Shown in pieces: positions 18,823-29,226 of a DNA stretch of 64,000 nt. Position 1 is the first letter of the stretch. Each line of letters opens with the position of its first letter. Both the position numbers and the translations under genes were made by a program. This DNA comes from an uncultured Acidobacteriota bacterium (GTDB lineage: Bacteria > Acidobacteriota > Vicinamibacteria > Vicinamibacterales > CAVVIG01), in NCBI GenBank assembly GCA_902825985.1, contig CADEDC010000010.1:1-64000 (forward strand), given 5' to 3'. The notes beneath the pieces were generated by a model. That model saw only the letters and a list, made by a program, of their open reading frames with translations. It was not told where the DNA came from and made no database searches.

Positions 18823-20583
18823 ATGAAGTTTCAGCATGTCACGCGAGCGGCGGCTGCCGCCGCAGTCGTTCTCTCGCTCGGCGCGCCATCGCCGGCATCG
18901 GCACAGGTGGTGGTCACCGAAGCGAGAATCCAGGAACTCATCCGCGCCGCGGCACAGCGCGCCGGAGTGGATGCCACCGCGCGGGCGGCGGGCGACCAGC
19001 CGGCGACGCCGGCATCGGGCGCTCAGCCCACCGTGGCATTGACGCTCGATGAAGCGGTCAAGCTGGCGCTCGATCGGAATCTCGACATCGCCGTCCAGCG
19101 TCTCAACCCGCAGACCTTCGACTTCTCACTGGCCGGACTGCAGGCGACGTTCCGCCCGACGTTGACGTCGACGCTGTCCCAGCAGTCCAACACGAACCCG
19201 TCGACCCAGACGATCTCCGGCGCCGCGGCCGGCACCGGCATCGAGACCCAGACGACCGCCTGGAACGGCGGCCTCGCCCAGAACCTGCCCTGGGGCGGCG
19301 GCTCGTTGACGGTGTCGCTGAACAACAACCGGCAGTCCACGACGGCGCTGACCGCGCTCTTCAATCCGGTTTTCAGCCCGAACTGGGCCGCCCAGTACAC
19401 GCAGCCGTTGCTGCGCAACTTCCGGGTCGACAACACCCGTCAACAGCTCATCGTGACCCGGCTGAATCAGCAGACCTCCGAAATCCAGCTGCAGGCCGCG
19501 ATCATCAACACGATCTCGAACGTCCGGAATGCCTACTGGGACTACGTGTTCGCCCTGCAGTCCGTCGAAGTGGCGGAGCGATCGCTGGCGCTCGCCGAGC
19601 AGCTCGTGAAGGACAACCAGACCCGCGTCGAGATCGGGACCATGGCGCCCATCGACGTCGTCCAGGCGCAGGCCCAGGCGGCGACGCAGCGGCAGAATCT
19701 CGCGCAGGTGAACGGTACCCGGCGTACCGCGGAACTCGCCTTGAAGCGGCTGATCGTCTCGGGCACGCAGGATCCGAACTGGAGGGTCGCCATCGACCCG
19801 GTCGAACGTCCCGAGTTCGCGCCACAGCCGATCGACATCGAGGCGGCGGTGCGGCGGGCTCTCGACACGCGCACCGACCTGCAGCAGGCGCGGAAGAGCC
19901 TCGAGGTGAACGATGTGACGATGAAGTTCCTGCGCAACCAGCTGTTGCCGCAGGCGGACGTGTCGGCCCGTTACGGCCTCATCGGGCAGGGCGGCACGCA
20001 GTTCACGGACTGCACGGGAAGCGGCATCAATCGCGTCTGCGCCGGCACGATTCCGGGCGGCTACGGACAGGCGCTCAATACCATCTTCGGCCAGAGCTAC
20101 CCGACCTGGAACGTCGCCCTGAACGTCTCCTACCCGATCGGCACGAGCGCGCAAGAGGCGGCGATCGCGCGGGCCCGCGTGCAGTTGAACCAGGTCGACG
20201 CCCAGATGCGGCAGATCGAACTCCAGATCGCCACCGACGTCACCAACGCCGCGACGCAGGTGCAGAACAACGTCGAGCGGGTCGAGGCGGCGCAGGCGGC
20301 GCGCGAGTTCGCGCAGCGGCAGCTCGAGGCCGAGCAGAGCAAGTTCGAGGTCGGCATGTCGACCAACTACTTCGTCGTTCAGGCGCAGCGTGATCTGGCG
20401 ACCGCGCAGAACAACGAACTGCAGGCGGTGCTGGCCTACCGCAAGTCCCTCGTCGAGCTCGAGCGGCTGCAGCAAACCACCCTACAGAGCGCCAACATCA
20501 CGGTCGTGAGCTCGAACATCGCGGGCGGCAATACAGGTGCGGCGGCCGCAGCCGCGACGGCGACAGGCGCCGGCGGCCGCTAG
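18823..20583 (+). CDS. TolC-family outer-membrane efflux channel
   Basis: The 586-residue precursor has a signal peptide ending ASPASA, then two TolC-type repeats starting TVALTLDEAVKLALDRNLDI and TYPTWNVALNVSYPIG-like barrel strands, with long coiled-coil stretches (NQVDAQMRQIELQIATDV, NVERVEAAQAAREFAQRQLE). A trimer of this fold forms the exit duct for RND or MacAB pumps. It is longer than E. coli TolC and ends in an Ala/Gly-rich tail. It belongs to the cluster with an RND adaptor and pump directly downstream, and could also serve the MacAB pump. Confidence 0.92.
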   Translation: MKFQHVTRAAAAAAVVLSLGAPSPASAQVVVTEARIQELIRAAAQRAGVDATARAAGDQPATPASGAQPTVALTLDEAVKLALDRNLDIAVQRLNPQTFDFSLAGLQATFRPTLTSTLSQQSNTNPSTQTISGAAAGTGIETQTTAWNGGLAQNLPWGGGSLTVSLNNNRQSTTALTALFNPVFSPNWAAQYTQPLLRNFRVDNTRQQLIVTRLNQQTSEIQLQAAIINTISNVRNAYWDYVFALQSVEVAERSLALAEQLVKDNQTRVEIGTMAPIDVVQAQAQAATQRQNLAQVNGTRRTAELALKRLIVSGTQDPNWRVAIDPVERPEFAPQPIDIEAAVRRALDTRTDLQQARKSLEVNDVTMKFLRNQLLPQADVSARYGLIGQGGTQFTDCTGSGINRVCAGTIPGGYGQALNTIFGQSYPTWNVALNVSYPIGTSAQEAAIARARVQLNQVDAQMRQIELQIATDVTNAATQVQNNVERVEAAQAAREFAQRQLEAEQSKFEVGMSTNYFVVQAQRDLATAQNNELQAVLAYRKSLVELERLQQTTLQSANITVVSSNIAGGNTGAAAAAATATGAGGR

Positions 20584-20624
20584 GCCGGCCCGCCGGTATC
20601 GCAGACGGAGTTGAACCGGACATC

Positions 20625-22037
20625 ATGAAACGCTTTCTAGTGGTAGCAGTGATCGCGGCGCTCGCCGGCGGTGGGTATTACTACACGCAGCGCGGCGGGG
20701 CGACCGACGCCTCGGCCGGGGCCGGCGGTGGCGCCGCCGGCGCCGGTCGCCAGGGCGGCGCGGGCGGGCCCGGGGGTGGCGGGCGCGGCGGCTTCGGCGG
20801 CCCTCGTCTGCCGATGACGGTGGAGGTGGCGCAGGTGAAGCGCGCCGATCTCGCATCGAAGCTCGCCGTCGTCGGTAATCTCATCGGCGCCGCGACTGTC
20901 GAGGCGGTACCGAAGGTCAGCGGACGGCTCGATACGGTCCTGGTGCGGCTTGGCGACCGCGTGTCGCGCGGCCAGCGGCTCGCCAAGGTCGAAGATCAGG
21001 AACTGCAGGAACAAATCAAGCAGGCGCAAGCGTCGTTCGAAGTGGCGGCCGCCACCATCCGGCAGCGTGAAGCGGACCTCCGGCTTGCGCAGACGAACCT
21101 CGATCGCTCCCGCAACCTGTACGAGCGACAGCTGATTCCCCGCCAGACCTTCGACGATACGGATGCGCGTTATCAGGCGGCGGCGGCGCAGCTCGACCTC
21201 GCCCGCGCCCAGTTCACCCAGGCACAGGCGCGCCTCGACGAGCTGAAGATCAATCTCGCCAACACCGTCATCGTCTCGCCGGTCAGCGGCTTCGTCGGCC
21301 GGCGCACGCTCGACCCCGGCGCCTGGGTCACGCCAAACGCGACGTTCCTGTCGATCGTCGACATCAGCACGGTTCGCCTCGTCGCGTCGATTGTCGAACG
21401 CGACCTGCGCAAGATCGCCACCGGCATGACGGCCGACGTCACCGTTGACGCGTTCCCGGGTGAGAGTTTCAGCGGCCGGATCGCACACGTCGCACCCGTG
21501 CTCGACCCGGCGACCCGCACGGCGTCGATCGAAATCGAGATCGCGAACACGGATTTCCGTTTGAAGCCGGGCATGTATGCGACGGTGAATTTCACCACCG
21601 ATCGCCGTAACAAGGCGCTGGTCGTCCCGACCCGCTCGGTCGTCGACCTCAATGGGAGCCGCGGCGTGTTCCTGCCGTCCGAGGGCGACATCGCGACCTT
21701 CAAGCCGGTGGAGGTCGGGATGATCGACGGCGAACTCGCCGAGGTGCAGTCCGGACTCAGCGAGGGTGACCGCATCGTCACGACCGGGGCTGCGGCGCTG
21801 CGCGAGGGCGATCGCATCGTGCTGGCGGGTCAGGCTGGCGGCCGCGGCGGCCGCGGCGGCCGTGGCGGTCGTCTCGGTGGCCCGGGCAGCGATGCCGCTC
21901 CGGCGCAGGCGCCGGCCGGTGGCCGCCCGGCGGTCGGCGCCGGTGCGCGCGACGGCGGGCCCCGAGGGGGTGGCGGTCGTCCGGGCGCCGGTCCGCAGGG
22001 GGCCGCGGCGCCGCCCGGACGGGCCGGCCAGTCGTAA
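20625..22037 (+). CDS. RND efflux periplasmic adaptor (membrane fusion protein)
   Basis: This 470-residue adaptor has an N-terminal membrane anchor (VVAVIAALAGGGYYY), a Gly-rich linker of about 40 residues, the lipoyl half-motif VEAVPKVSGRLDTVLVRLGD, a helical hairpin (QASFEVAAATIRQREADL), the barrel and the membrane-proximal domain (VEVGMIDGELAEVQSGLSEG). The last 65 residues are again low-complexity Gly/Arg/Pro/Ala, which is unusual. It should bridge the RND pump downstream to the TolC-like channel upstream. The nearest GGAG is 14 nt before the ATG. Confidence 0.92.
   Translation: MKRFLVVAVIAALAGGGYYYTQRGGATDASAGAGGGAAGAGRQGGAGGPGGGGRGGFGGPRLPMTVEVAQVKRADLASKLAVVGNLIGAATVEAVPKVSGRLDTVLVRLGDRVSRGQRLAKVEDQELQEQIKQAQASFEVAAATIRQREADLRLAQTNLDRSRNLYERQLIPRQTFDDTDARYQAAAAQLDLARAQFTQAQARLDELKINLANTVIVSPVSGFVGRRTLDPGAWVTPNATFLSIVDISTVRLVASIVERDLRKIATGMTADVTVDAFPGESFSGRIAHVAPVLDPATRTASIEIEIANTDFRLKPGMYATVNFTTDRRNKALVVPTRSVVDLNGSRGVFLPSEGDIATFKPVEVGMIDGELAEVQSGLSEGDRIVTTGAAALREGDRIVLAGQAGGRGGRGGRGGRLGGPGSDAAPAQAPAGGRPAVGAGARDGGPRGGGGRPGAGPQGAAAPPGRAGQS
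21837..21872 (+). repeat. Nine-base tandem repeat encoding (Gly-Gly-Arg)x4
   Basis: Four tandem 9-nt units of GGCGGCCGC type, with third-position drift in the last two, encode GGRGGRGGRGGR at about residues 405-416 of the RND adaptor. Such in-frame repeats can change copy number by slippage, altering tail length without a frameshift. Confidence 0.8.
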
Positions 22038-22100
22038 CGCCGGTTCGCGAGCCAGACGACGTATCGGTTCGGCAGGTGTGAGGAGACCCAGGAGACAGCG

Positions 22101-25100
22101 ATGAGCATCCCCCGTTTTGCGATTCAGCGGCCGGTCATGATGACGATGATCAGTTCGATCATCATCCTGCTGGGCACGATCTCGCTGTCCCGTCTGCCGG
22201 TCGATCTGCTGCCGGACATCTCGCAGCCGACCATCAACGTCCGCGTGAACTACACCGGTGTCGGTCCGCTGGAGATGGAGGAACTGATCACGCGGCCGCT
22301 CGAGCAGCAGCTCAGCGCCGTGGCCGGTCTGGATCAGATCAATTCGACGTCGAGCGAGGGCAACTCGAACATCCAGCTCAACTTCACCTGGGGCCACGAC
22401 CTCAACGAGGCGATGGACGACATCCGGACCCGCATCGACCGCGTCCGCGGTCGTCTGCCGGAGGATGCCGATCCGCCGGTCATCCAGAAGTTCGATTCGA
22501 ACGCCGCACCGATCATGCAGCTGGCGGTCGAAAGCGTCGACGGCAGCATGGATCGGGTCGAACTGCGCGAGCTCGCCGAGAACCAGCTGTCGCGCCGGAT
22601 GGAACGCGTCTCGGGCGTCGCCGCGGTCCTGGTGAACGGCGGCCTGCGCCGCCAGATCCACGTCGACCTGTCGCGGGCGAAGATCCAGGCGCTCGACCTG
22701 TCGGTCGATCGCGTGGTCAGCATCCTGCGGACCGAGAACCAGAACATCCCGATCGGCGAGGTCTACCAGGGCGACCGGGCGCTGCTGCTGCGCAGCGAAG
22801 GACAGTTCGACAACCTGGACGAGATTCGCAATCTCGTGGTGATGACGCGCAACGGAACGCCGGTCTATCTGCGCGACATCGCCGACGTCAGCGATTCGAC
22901 TGAAGACAACCGGTCGGTGCTCCGCATCAACGGACGCCCGGGCATCCGGATGATGGTGACCAAGCAGTCCGGCACCAACACCGTCGCCATCGCCGAAGGC
23001 GTACGGGACGAGCTGGAACGGATCAACCGTGAAGTGCCCGGCGTCCGGATGACCTTGATCGACGACAGCGCCAAGTTCATCGAGCGGTCGATCGGCGCCG
23101 TGCAGGAGCACGTGATGATCGGCTCGGTACTGGTCATCCTGATCATCTTCCTGTTCCTGCGGAATTTCCGCTCGACGCTGATCGTCGCCACCGCCATCCC
23201 GATCTCGGTGATCGGCACCTTCGCGCTGCTCTACTTCGCCGGCCTGACCCTCAACACGATGACGTTTGGCGGCCTGGCGCTCGGCGTCGGCATGGTCGTC
23301 GATGCCGCCATCGTCGTGCTGGAGAACTCGTTCCGGCACATGGAGGAGCACGGCAAGGACCGGATGACGGCGTCCATCGACGGCAGCGAAGAGGTATGGT
23401 CGGCGATTCTCGCCTCGATCCTCACCCACATCGCGGTCTTCGTGCCGCTGCTGTTCCTCGAAGGCATCTCGAGCATCATGTTCCGGCAGCTGTCGATCGT
23501 CGTGGTCTTCTCGCTGCTGATGTCGCTCTTCGTCGCCGTCACCCTCGTGCCGGTGCTCTGTTCGAAGCTGCTCGTGCTGCCGCCGCCGCCGGATCAGCGT
23601 CAGAACCTCGGCGGCCGGCTCTATGACTTCAGCGAACACCTGCTGAACGGCATGGACGAGGGCTACCGCCGCCTGCTGCACGTTGCGCTGGCGCACCGGC
23701 CGACGGTTGTCGCGATCGCGGTGGCCTCGGTCGTGGCGGCCGCCGTGCTGTTCCCGCAACTGAACTCCGAACTGGCGACCCAGGCCGACGAGGGCCAGGT
23801 GCAGGTCAACGTCGAGCTGCCGCTCGGCACCCGCATCGAGGTCACCGACCCGGTGCTGGAGCGAATCGAAGCCATGATCTCGCAGCTGGTGCCCGAGGCC
23901 ACCGATGTCATCGTCAACGCCGGCGGCGGCGGGTTCGGCCCCGGCGGCGGTGGCAGCGTGAACCGCGGCAACCTGCAGCTGATGCTGACGCCGAAGGATG
24001 AACGGACGCGGTCCAGCGACGACATCGCCCGCGATTTGCGGCGGCAGCTGTCGGCCATTCCCGGCGTGATCGTCCGCGCCCAGGCCTCCGGCGGCAATTT
24101 CCAGATGAACCGGTTCCTGTCGGGGGGCGGCGGCGGCAACAACTCCGGCCGCCTGTCGCTCGAGATTCGCGGCGAGAGCCTCGACGACTCGCGGCGCCTG
24201 GCCCAGGCTGCCAAGGACATGATGGACGCCGTGCCCCAGGTCGCGGACGCCCGGCTGGGACGCGACGAAGGCCGGCCGGAACTCGCGGTCCGCGTCGACC
24301 GCTCGAAGGCGGCCATCTTCGGCCTCACCGGCACGGCCGTCGCCGACACGATTCGTACGAATGTCGCCGGCACACAAGCCGCCTTCTACCGGCAGGAGGG
24401 GCAGGAATACCCCATCATCGTGCGGCTCAAGGAGGCGGAGCGCCAGGCGCCGTCCGACGTCGAAGGGGTGCTGGTCGGCGTGCAGGGTGGACAGGTGGTG
24501 CCGGCCAAGAACCTGATGCAGCTCGAGAACTCGATCGGGCCGACGCAGATTCAGCGCAAGAACCAGCAGCGCATCGCCTATGTCAACGCCGAACCCGAAT
24601 CGACGCTCAGCGAGGCGGTGGACGCCATCCAGGCGCAGTTGCCAGGACTGTTCGGCATGATGCCGCAGGACTTCAGCATCGGTTTCGGCGCCGAGGTCGA
24701 ACAGCAGGCGAAGGCCTTCGACCAGCTGCGGACCGTGTTGTTGCTGGCCCTGGTGCTGGTCTATGCCGTCATGGCGTCGCAATACGAATCGCTCCGCGAT
24801 CCGTTCATCATCATGTTCTCGGTGCCGACGGCGGCGCTCGGCGTGGTGCTGTCGCTGTACCTGACGAACACGTCGTTCAACATGCAGGCCTACATCGGCA
24901 TCATCATGCTGGCCGGCATCGTCGTCAGCAACGGCATCCTGCTGGTCGACTACACCAACGTCCTGCGGCGGCGCGACGGGATGGCGCTGCGCGAGGCGGT
25001 GGAGGTGGCCGGGCGCACGCGCCTGCGGCCGATTCTGATGACGTCGATCGCGACGGCGCTCGGCCTCGTGCCGATGTCGCTCGGCATCGGTGAAGGCAGC

Positions 25101-25250
25101 GAGCTGCAGGTGCCGCTGGCGCGCGTCGTCATTGGCGGCTTGACGACGTCGCTGCTCATCACGCTGGTGCTGGTGCCGGTCGTCTACACGCTGTTCGAAG
25201 AAGGTCTCTTCAAGAAGCGGACGGAAGAACCGCCGGCGCCCGCACACTGA
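22101..25250 (+). CDS. RND-family efflux pump permease (HAE1/AcrB-like)
   Basis: The 1049-residue protein is a typical inner-membrane RND pump with 12 predicted helices and two large periplasmic loops. Visible landmarks are the start [30 protein letters not shown], the TM4 proton-relay region [15 protein letters not shown] with one of the two aspartates of AcrB, and the TM10-11 segment [19 protein letters not shown]. It should expel hydrophobic compounds using proton-motive force. AGGAG precedes the ATG. A Gly-rich insertion ([12 protein letters not shown]) lies in the second periplasmic loop. Substrates cannot be inferred. Confidence 0.95.
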   Translation: MSIPRFAIQRPVMMTMISSIIILLGTISLSRLPVDLLPDISQPTINVRVNYTGVGPLEMEELITRPLEQQLSAVAGLDQINSTSSEGNSNIQLNFTWGHDLNEAMDDIRTRIDRVRGRLPEDADPPVIQKFDSNAAPIMQLAVESVDGSMDRVELRELAENQLSRRMERVSGVAAVLVNGGLRRQIHVDLSRAKIQALDLSVDRVVSILRTENQNIPIGEVYQGDRALLLRSEGQFDNLDEIRNLVVMTRNGTPVYLRDIADVSDSTEDNRSVLRINGRPGIRMMVTKQSGTNTVAIAEGVRDELERINREVPGVRMTLIDDSAKFIERSIGAVQEHVMIGSVLVILIIFLFLRNFRSTLIVATAIPISVIGTFALLYFAGLTLNTMTFGGLALGVGMVVDAAIVVLENSFRHMEEHGKDRMTASIDGSEEVWSAILASILTHIAVFVPLLFLEGISSIMFRQLSIVVVFSLLMSLFVAVTLVPVLCSKLLVLPPPPDQRQNLGGRLYDFSEHLLNGMDEGYRRLLHVALAHRPTVVAIAVASVVAAAVLFPQLNSELATQADEGQVQVNVELPLGTRIEVTDPVLERIEAMISQLVPEATDVIVNAGGGGFGPGGGGSVNRGNLQLMLTPKDERTRSSDDIARDLRRQLSAIPGVIVRAQASGGNFQMNRFLSGGGGGNNSGRLSLEIRGESLDDSRRLAQAAKDMMDAVPQVADARLGRDEGRPELAVRVDRSKAAIFGLTGTAVADTIRTNVAGTQAAFYRQEGQEYPIIVRLKEAERQAPSDVEGVLVGVQGGQVVPAKNLMQLENSIGPTQIQRKNQQRIAYVNAEPESTLSEAVDAIQAQLPGLFGMMPQDFSIGFGAEVEQQAKAFDQLRTVLLLALVLVYAVMASQYESLRDPFIIMFSVPTAALGVVLSLYLTNTSFNMQAYIGIIMLAGIVVSNGILLVDYTNVLRRRDGMALREAVEVAGRTRLRPILMTSIATALGLVPMSLGIGEGSELQVPLARVVIGGLTTSLLITLVLVPVVYTLFEEGLFKKRTEEPPAPAH

Positions 25251-25282
25251 TCGCCGGCGCTCGGAATGGCGCGGACGGAGGC

Positions 25283-25345
25283 GGAGCCTTCAGTGTGGCT
25301 CCTCCCCTCCCGACGCAGCGGCACGCCGCCGGTCTCCGGTGTGCC
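25283..25345. terminator. Paired GC hairpins after the RND operon
   Basis: In the 247-bp gap between the RND pump and macA, GGAGCC (25283-25288) pairs with GGCTCC (25297-25302), and GGCAC (25320-25324) pairs with GTGCC (25341-25345) around an inner CCGG pair. Neither is followed by a T-run, so intrinsic termination is uncertain. The rest of the gap is pyrimidine-rich with no gene and no convincing promoter. Confidence 0.35.
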
Positions 25346-25497
25346 GCCGGCCCCCTCTTCCTGCTTCGCCGCTCCCCCGCCGCTGCCCGCCAGTCGTGCT
25401 GTCGCACTCTTTTCACACCTTCCCGCTGGACGCCGACCCTGCGGACTCCGTCAAATACAGTAGTAGCGCCACGCCCCGGAGGCCGAGAGCTGAGACC

Positions 25498-27216
25498 ATG
25501 AAGAAACTCATCGCCACGACTCTCGTTCTGGCGGCGATCGCCGGAGGCGGATTCGCCTACTATCGCTACACGCGAACGCCGGTGCCGCCGAGCGTGACGA
25601 CGGCGGCCGTCAGCCGCGGCGACATCGTCGACAAAGTGGGTGCGACAGGCACGCTGCAGGCGGTGACGACGGTTCAGGTGGGTACCCAGGTGTCGGGGAC
25701 GATTCAGGCCCTCTACGCCGACTTCAATTCGCTCGTCCGCAAGGGACAGGTCCTGGCGAGGCTGGATCCGTCACTGTTCCAGACGCAGATCGAGCAGGCG
25801 CGCGCCAACCTGCTGCGTGCACAGGCGGACGTCGAGCGGCTGCGCGTGGCGCTGGACGACGCGGGAACGAAACTGACGCGCGCCCGCGAACTCAGCGGAC
25901 GGCAGTTGCTTCCCCGCACCGAACTGGAAGCAGCGGAGGTCGCGGTCCGATCGGCGGAAGCCCAGGTGCGATCGGCCGAAGCGCAGGTCACCCAGGCACA
26001 GGCCTCCCTCAATCAGAACCAGGTGAACCTCGAGCACACGGTCATCACCGCGCCCATCGACGGGCTCGTCATCTCGCGCAACGTGGACGTCGGGCAGACG
26101 GTCGCCGCCAGCATGCAGGCGCCGACGCTGTTCGTCCTCGCGGCGGACCTCACCAAGATGCAGGTGATTGCCAATCTCGACGAATCGGACGTCGGCCGCA
26201 TCCGCCCGGGCCAGACGGTGACGTTTCGCGTCGACGCATACCCAACCGACGATTTCACGGGCACCGTCGGCCAGGTGCGTCTCCAGCCGATCGTCCAACA
26301 GAATGTCGTGACCTACGCGACAGTCATCGACGTGCCGAATCCCGCTCTCAAGCTGAAGCCTGGCATGACGGCCAACGTCAATGTCGAGATCGCCCGGCGT
26401 GCGAACGTCCTGCGAATCCCCAACACCGCCTTGCGATTCCGACCGACGACGGAGATGTTCGCGGCCCTCGGCCAGACGCCGCCCGGGCCGGCAGGTCGGG
26501 GCGGTCCACCGGCAGCGGGCGCGCCCATGGCACCGGCCACCGGGACGACGGCCACCTCCGGGGCGCCGACCGCGACGCTGACGCCGCCCCGCCAGACACC
26601 GGCGGCGGAGGAGCAACCGACCGCGCGGCAGCCCGTGACGGCCACGCCGACGCAGACGCCGACGACTCCACCGGCCGACGGGACGGCCGGCAATCGCGGA
26701 CGGGGACGGGCGCTCGAACGGCTGCAGAGCCTGCCGCCCGAAGAACGCGAACAGATCCTCGCCCGGATGCGCGCGCGCGGATTCGACCCGACTGCGGCGA
26801 CTGCGACGATCGCTGGCGCGGATGAGCGGGACGCGGGCCCTCGACCGCCGGTGGCACGCAGGCCGTCCTCGAGCCCGGCGAAGCCGCTGGAGCCGACGAC
26901 GATCGACGCGCTGTTCGGCCCGCTTCCATCGGTCGAAAGCGTCGGGCGCGCCTGGCGTCACGAGGACGGGAGGCTCAGGCCGGTGCGCGTCCGGTTGGGC
27001 ATCACGGACGGTCAGATGACGGAGTTGCTGGAAGGCGACGGGCTCGACGACGGGACCCCCCTGGTCACCAACGTGACTCTCGGCAACGCGACCACGCGGC
27101 CGGCGGCGAGCGCCCTGCCGCCGTTCATCGGCGGCCAGCCGGGGCGTTTCGGCGGACCAGGCGGGGGCGGCGGCTTCGGCGGCGGCGGTCCGCGGCAGGG
27201 CGGCGGTGGTCGATGA
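25498..27216 (+). CDS. macA: MacA-like efflux adaptor with long low-complexity insert
   Basis: The 572-residue adaptor has an N-terminal anchor (LIATTLVLAAIAGGGFAYY), lipoyl domain (VQVGTQVSGTIQALYADFNS), hairpin, barrel (LKPGMTANVNVEIARRANVL) and, near residues 484-530, the membrane-proximal MacA ending (PVRVRLGITDGQMTELLEGD). Between barrel and membrane-proximal domain sits an insert of about 165 residues rich in Pro, Thr and Ala, including a charged helix LPPEEREQILARMRARGF. MacA normally spans about 370 residues, so the insert and a Gly-rich tail explain the size. GGAGG lies about 15 nt before the ATG at 25498. macB genes follow within 13 bp. Confidence 0.9.
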   Translation: MKKLIATTLVLAAIAGGGFAYYRYTRTPVPPSVTTAAVSRGDIVDKVGATGTLQAVTTVQVGTQVSGTIQALYADFNSLVRKGQVLARLDPSLFQTQIEQARANLLRAQADVERLRVALDDAGTKLTRARELSGRQLLPRTELEAAEVAVRSAEAQVRSAEAQVTQAQASLNQNQVNLEHTVITAPIDGLVISRNVDVGQTVAASMQAPTLFVLAADLTKMQVIANLDESDVGRIRPGQTVTFRVDAYPTDDFTGTVGQVRLQPIVQQNVVTYATVIDVPNPALKLKPGMTANVNVEIARRANVLRIPNTALRFRPTTEMFAALGQTPPGPAGRGGPPAAGAPMAPATGTTATSGAPTATLTPPRQTPAAEEQPTARQPVTATPTQTPTTPPADGTAGNRGRGRALERLQSLPPEEREQILARMRARGFDPTAATATIAGADERDAGPRPPVARRPSSSPAKPLEPTTIDALFGPLPSVESVGRAWRHEDGRLRPVRVRLGITDGQMTELLEGDGLDDGTPLVTNVTLGNATTRPAASALPPFIGGQPGRFGGPGGGGGFGGGGPRQGGGGR

Positions 27217-27229
27217 GCGAGGAGCCCGC

Positions 27230-28447
27230 ATGTCTCCGGCAATGACGTTTCGCATCGCCTTCAAGGCGCTCGGCCGCAACAAGATGCGCACCGGACTGAC
27301 GATGCTCGGCATGATCATCGGCGTGGCTGCCGTCATCACGCTGGTCGCCATGGGCAACGGCGCACAGTCGGTCATCGAGGATCAGATCAAGGGCGCCGGC
27401 ACGAACATGATCACCGTGAACGCCGGCAACTTCACCAGCGGCGGCGTGCGCCTGGGCGCCGGCGCATCGAGCAGCCTCACCGCCGAGGACGCCGACGCGA
27501 TCCGCACGCAGGTGCCGGGCGTGCAGTTCGTCGCCGCGGGCGCGGCGACGCGCACGCAGGTCGTGGCCGGCAATCAGAACTGGTTCACCCGTGTGCAGGG
27601 AACCGACGTCGACCTGCCGCTCATCCGTGCCTGGGCGCCGCAAGGTGGCGCCTTCTTCAGCCCGCAGGACGTGTCGAGCGCCGCCAAGGTGGCCGTGCTC
27701 GGCAGCACGGTCACCATGCAGCTGTTCGGCGAGGGCGCCGACCCGGTCGGCCAGGTCATACGGATTCGCAACCAGCCGTTCCGGGTCGTCGGCGTGATGA
27801 CGAGCAAGGGACAGGGCATGGGCGAAGACATGGACGATCAGGTGCTCGTGCCCTACACCACTTTGCAGAAGAAGCTGCTCGGCATGACCTACCTCCAGAA
27901 CATCACCGTCTCGGCGGCCTCGGCCGGCGAAACGGCTGCGACAGCCGATGCCATCGCCCTCCTCCTGCGCGCGCGGCACCAGATCGTGCCGGGACAGGAC
28001 GATGACTTCATGATCCGCACGCTCGAAGAGATGGCGGATATCCGCACCCAGGCGATGGGGACGATGACGACGCTGCTGGCCGGCATCGCCGGCGTGTCGC
28101 TCATCGTCGGCGGAATCGGCATCATGAACATCATGCTCGTGTCGGTCACCGAGCGGACGCGCGAAATCGGACTGCGGATGGCACTCGGCGCCAAGGCGCG
28201 GGACGTGCTGCTGCAGTTTCTCGTCGAGGCAGTCGCCCTCAGTCTGATCGGCGGCGGCATCGGCATCGCCCTTGGCTTCGGCATCGCGCAGGGCATGGAA
28301 CGGTGGATGTCGTGGCCCGCCCGGGTGCCGGCCGACGCCGTCGGGCTGGCGTTCGGCTTCGCCGCCGCGGTCGGCGTGTTCTTCGGCTTCTATCCGGCTC
28401 GCAAGGCGGCACGCCTCGACCCGATCGACGCGTTGCGCTACGAGTAG
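27230..28447 (+). CDS. MacB-type ABC transporter permease
   Basis: The 405-residue protein has an N-terminal membrane helix (RTGLTMLGMIIGVAAVITLV), a periplasmic MacB_PCD domain of about 210 residues and three C-terminal helices with the FtsX-type signature IMLVSVTERTREIGLRMALG. It works mechanically with MacA to drive export of toxins or virulence-type peptides and lipids. GAGGAG precedes the ATG at 27230. The ATPase, fused to this domain in E. coli MacB, is a separate downstream gene here (3-nt gap). Confidence 0.94.
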   Translation: MSPAMTFRIAFKALGRNKMRTGLTMLGMIIGVAAVITLVAMGNGAQSVIEDQIKGAGTNMITVNAGNFTSGGVRLGAGASSSLTAEDADAIRTQVPGVQFVAAGAATRTQVVAGNQNWFTRVQGTDVDLPLIRAWAPQGGAFFSPQDVSSAAKVAVLGSTVTMQLFGEGADPVGQVIRIRNQPFRVVGVMTSKGQGMGEDMDDQVLVPYTTLQKKLLGMTYLQNITVSAASAGETAATADAIALLLRARHQIVPGQDDDFMIRTLEEMADIRTQAMGTMTTLLAGIAGVSLIVGGIGIMNIMLVSVTERTREIGLRMALGAKARDVLLQFLVEAVALSLIGGGIGIALGFGIAQGMERWMSWPARVPADAVGLAFGFAAAVGVFFGFYPARKAARLDPIDALRYE

Positions 28448-28450
28448 GCC

Positions 28451-29200
28451 ATGCCGGCGGTGATTGCGATCCGCGACCTCGTCAAGACGTTCACCGTCGG
28501 CGAGGTCGAGGTACGGGCGCTACGCGGCGTCACGCTCGACGTCCAGCCGGGCGAGTTCGTCGCCATCACCGGGCCGTCGGGTTCCGGCAAGTCGACGTTG
28601 ATGCACATTCTCGGCTGTCTCGACCGTCCGACGTCCGGCAGCTACGTGCTGGACGGCCGTGACGTGTCGGGCATGAACCGGAACGAGCTGGCCGAGGTGC
28701 GCAATCAGAAGATCGGCTTCGTCTTCCAGGGCTTCAATCTGCTCTCGCGCACGACAGCGCTCGACAACGTCGAGCTGCCCCTGCTCTACGGAGCCGCGGC
28801 GCTGAGCACGTCGGCGCGGCGCGATCTGGCGCGGACCGCCTTGACGTCCGTCGGCCTCGGCGATCGGGCCGGGCACACGCCGAACCAGCTGTCCGGCGGT
28901 CAGCAGCAGCGCGTCGCGATCGCCCGGGCGCTCATCACGTCGCCGTCCATCCTGCTGGCCGACGAGCCGACCGGCAACCTCGACACGCGGACGAGCATCG
29001 AGATCATGGAGATCTTCCAACGGCTGAACCGCGACCGCGGCCTGACGGTGCTCGTCATCACGCACGAACACGACATCGCCGAGTATGCCAGCCGGATCAT
29101 CACGTGCCGCGACGGCCAGATCGTCGCGGACCACACGGTCGCGAACCGGCGCGACGCCGCAGCCGATCTCGCGGCCCTGCCGGCGGCGGCCGGCGCCTGA
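28451..29200 (+). CDS. MacB-type ABC transporter ATP-binding protein
   Basis: The 249-residue ATPase shows Walker [10 protein letters not shown] (41-49), Q-loop FVFQGFNLLSRTTAL, signature LSGGQQQR, Walker [13 protein letters not shown] and H-loop THEHDIAEYA. It is the energiser for the MacB-like permease three bases upstream and completes a macA-permease-ATPase unit. The short C-terminal Ala-rich extension is not conserved. folK follows convergently 26 bp away. Confidence 0.95.
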   Translation: MPAVIAIRDLVKTFTVGEVEVRALRGVTLDVQPGEFVAITGPSGSGKSTLMHILGCLDRPTSGSYVLDGRDVSGMNRNELAEVRNQKIGFVFQGFNLLSRTTALDNVELPLLYGAAALSTSARRDLARTALTSVGLGDRAGHTPNQLSGGQQQRVAIARALITSPSILLADEPTGNLDTRTSIEIMEIFQRLNRDRGLTVLVITHEHDIAEYASRIITCRDGQIVADHTVANRRDAAADLAALPAAAGA

Positions 29201-29226
29201 AGCGGCCGCGCGACGCCGCCCGGCCG

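Noticed and set aside
20637-25247. A 1536-residue open frame antisense to the RND adaptor and pump
   Set aside because: It mirrors two confidently identified genes, is extremely rich in Arg, Asp, His and Gln, and has no domain likeness. Long antisense frames are expected in high-GC coding DNA.
18335-29200. Reading the export cluster as an acquired resistance island
   Set aside because: No integrase, transposase, tRNA junction or composition shift accompanies it, and such pumps are ordinary chromosomal genes.
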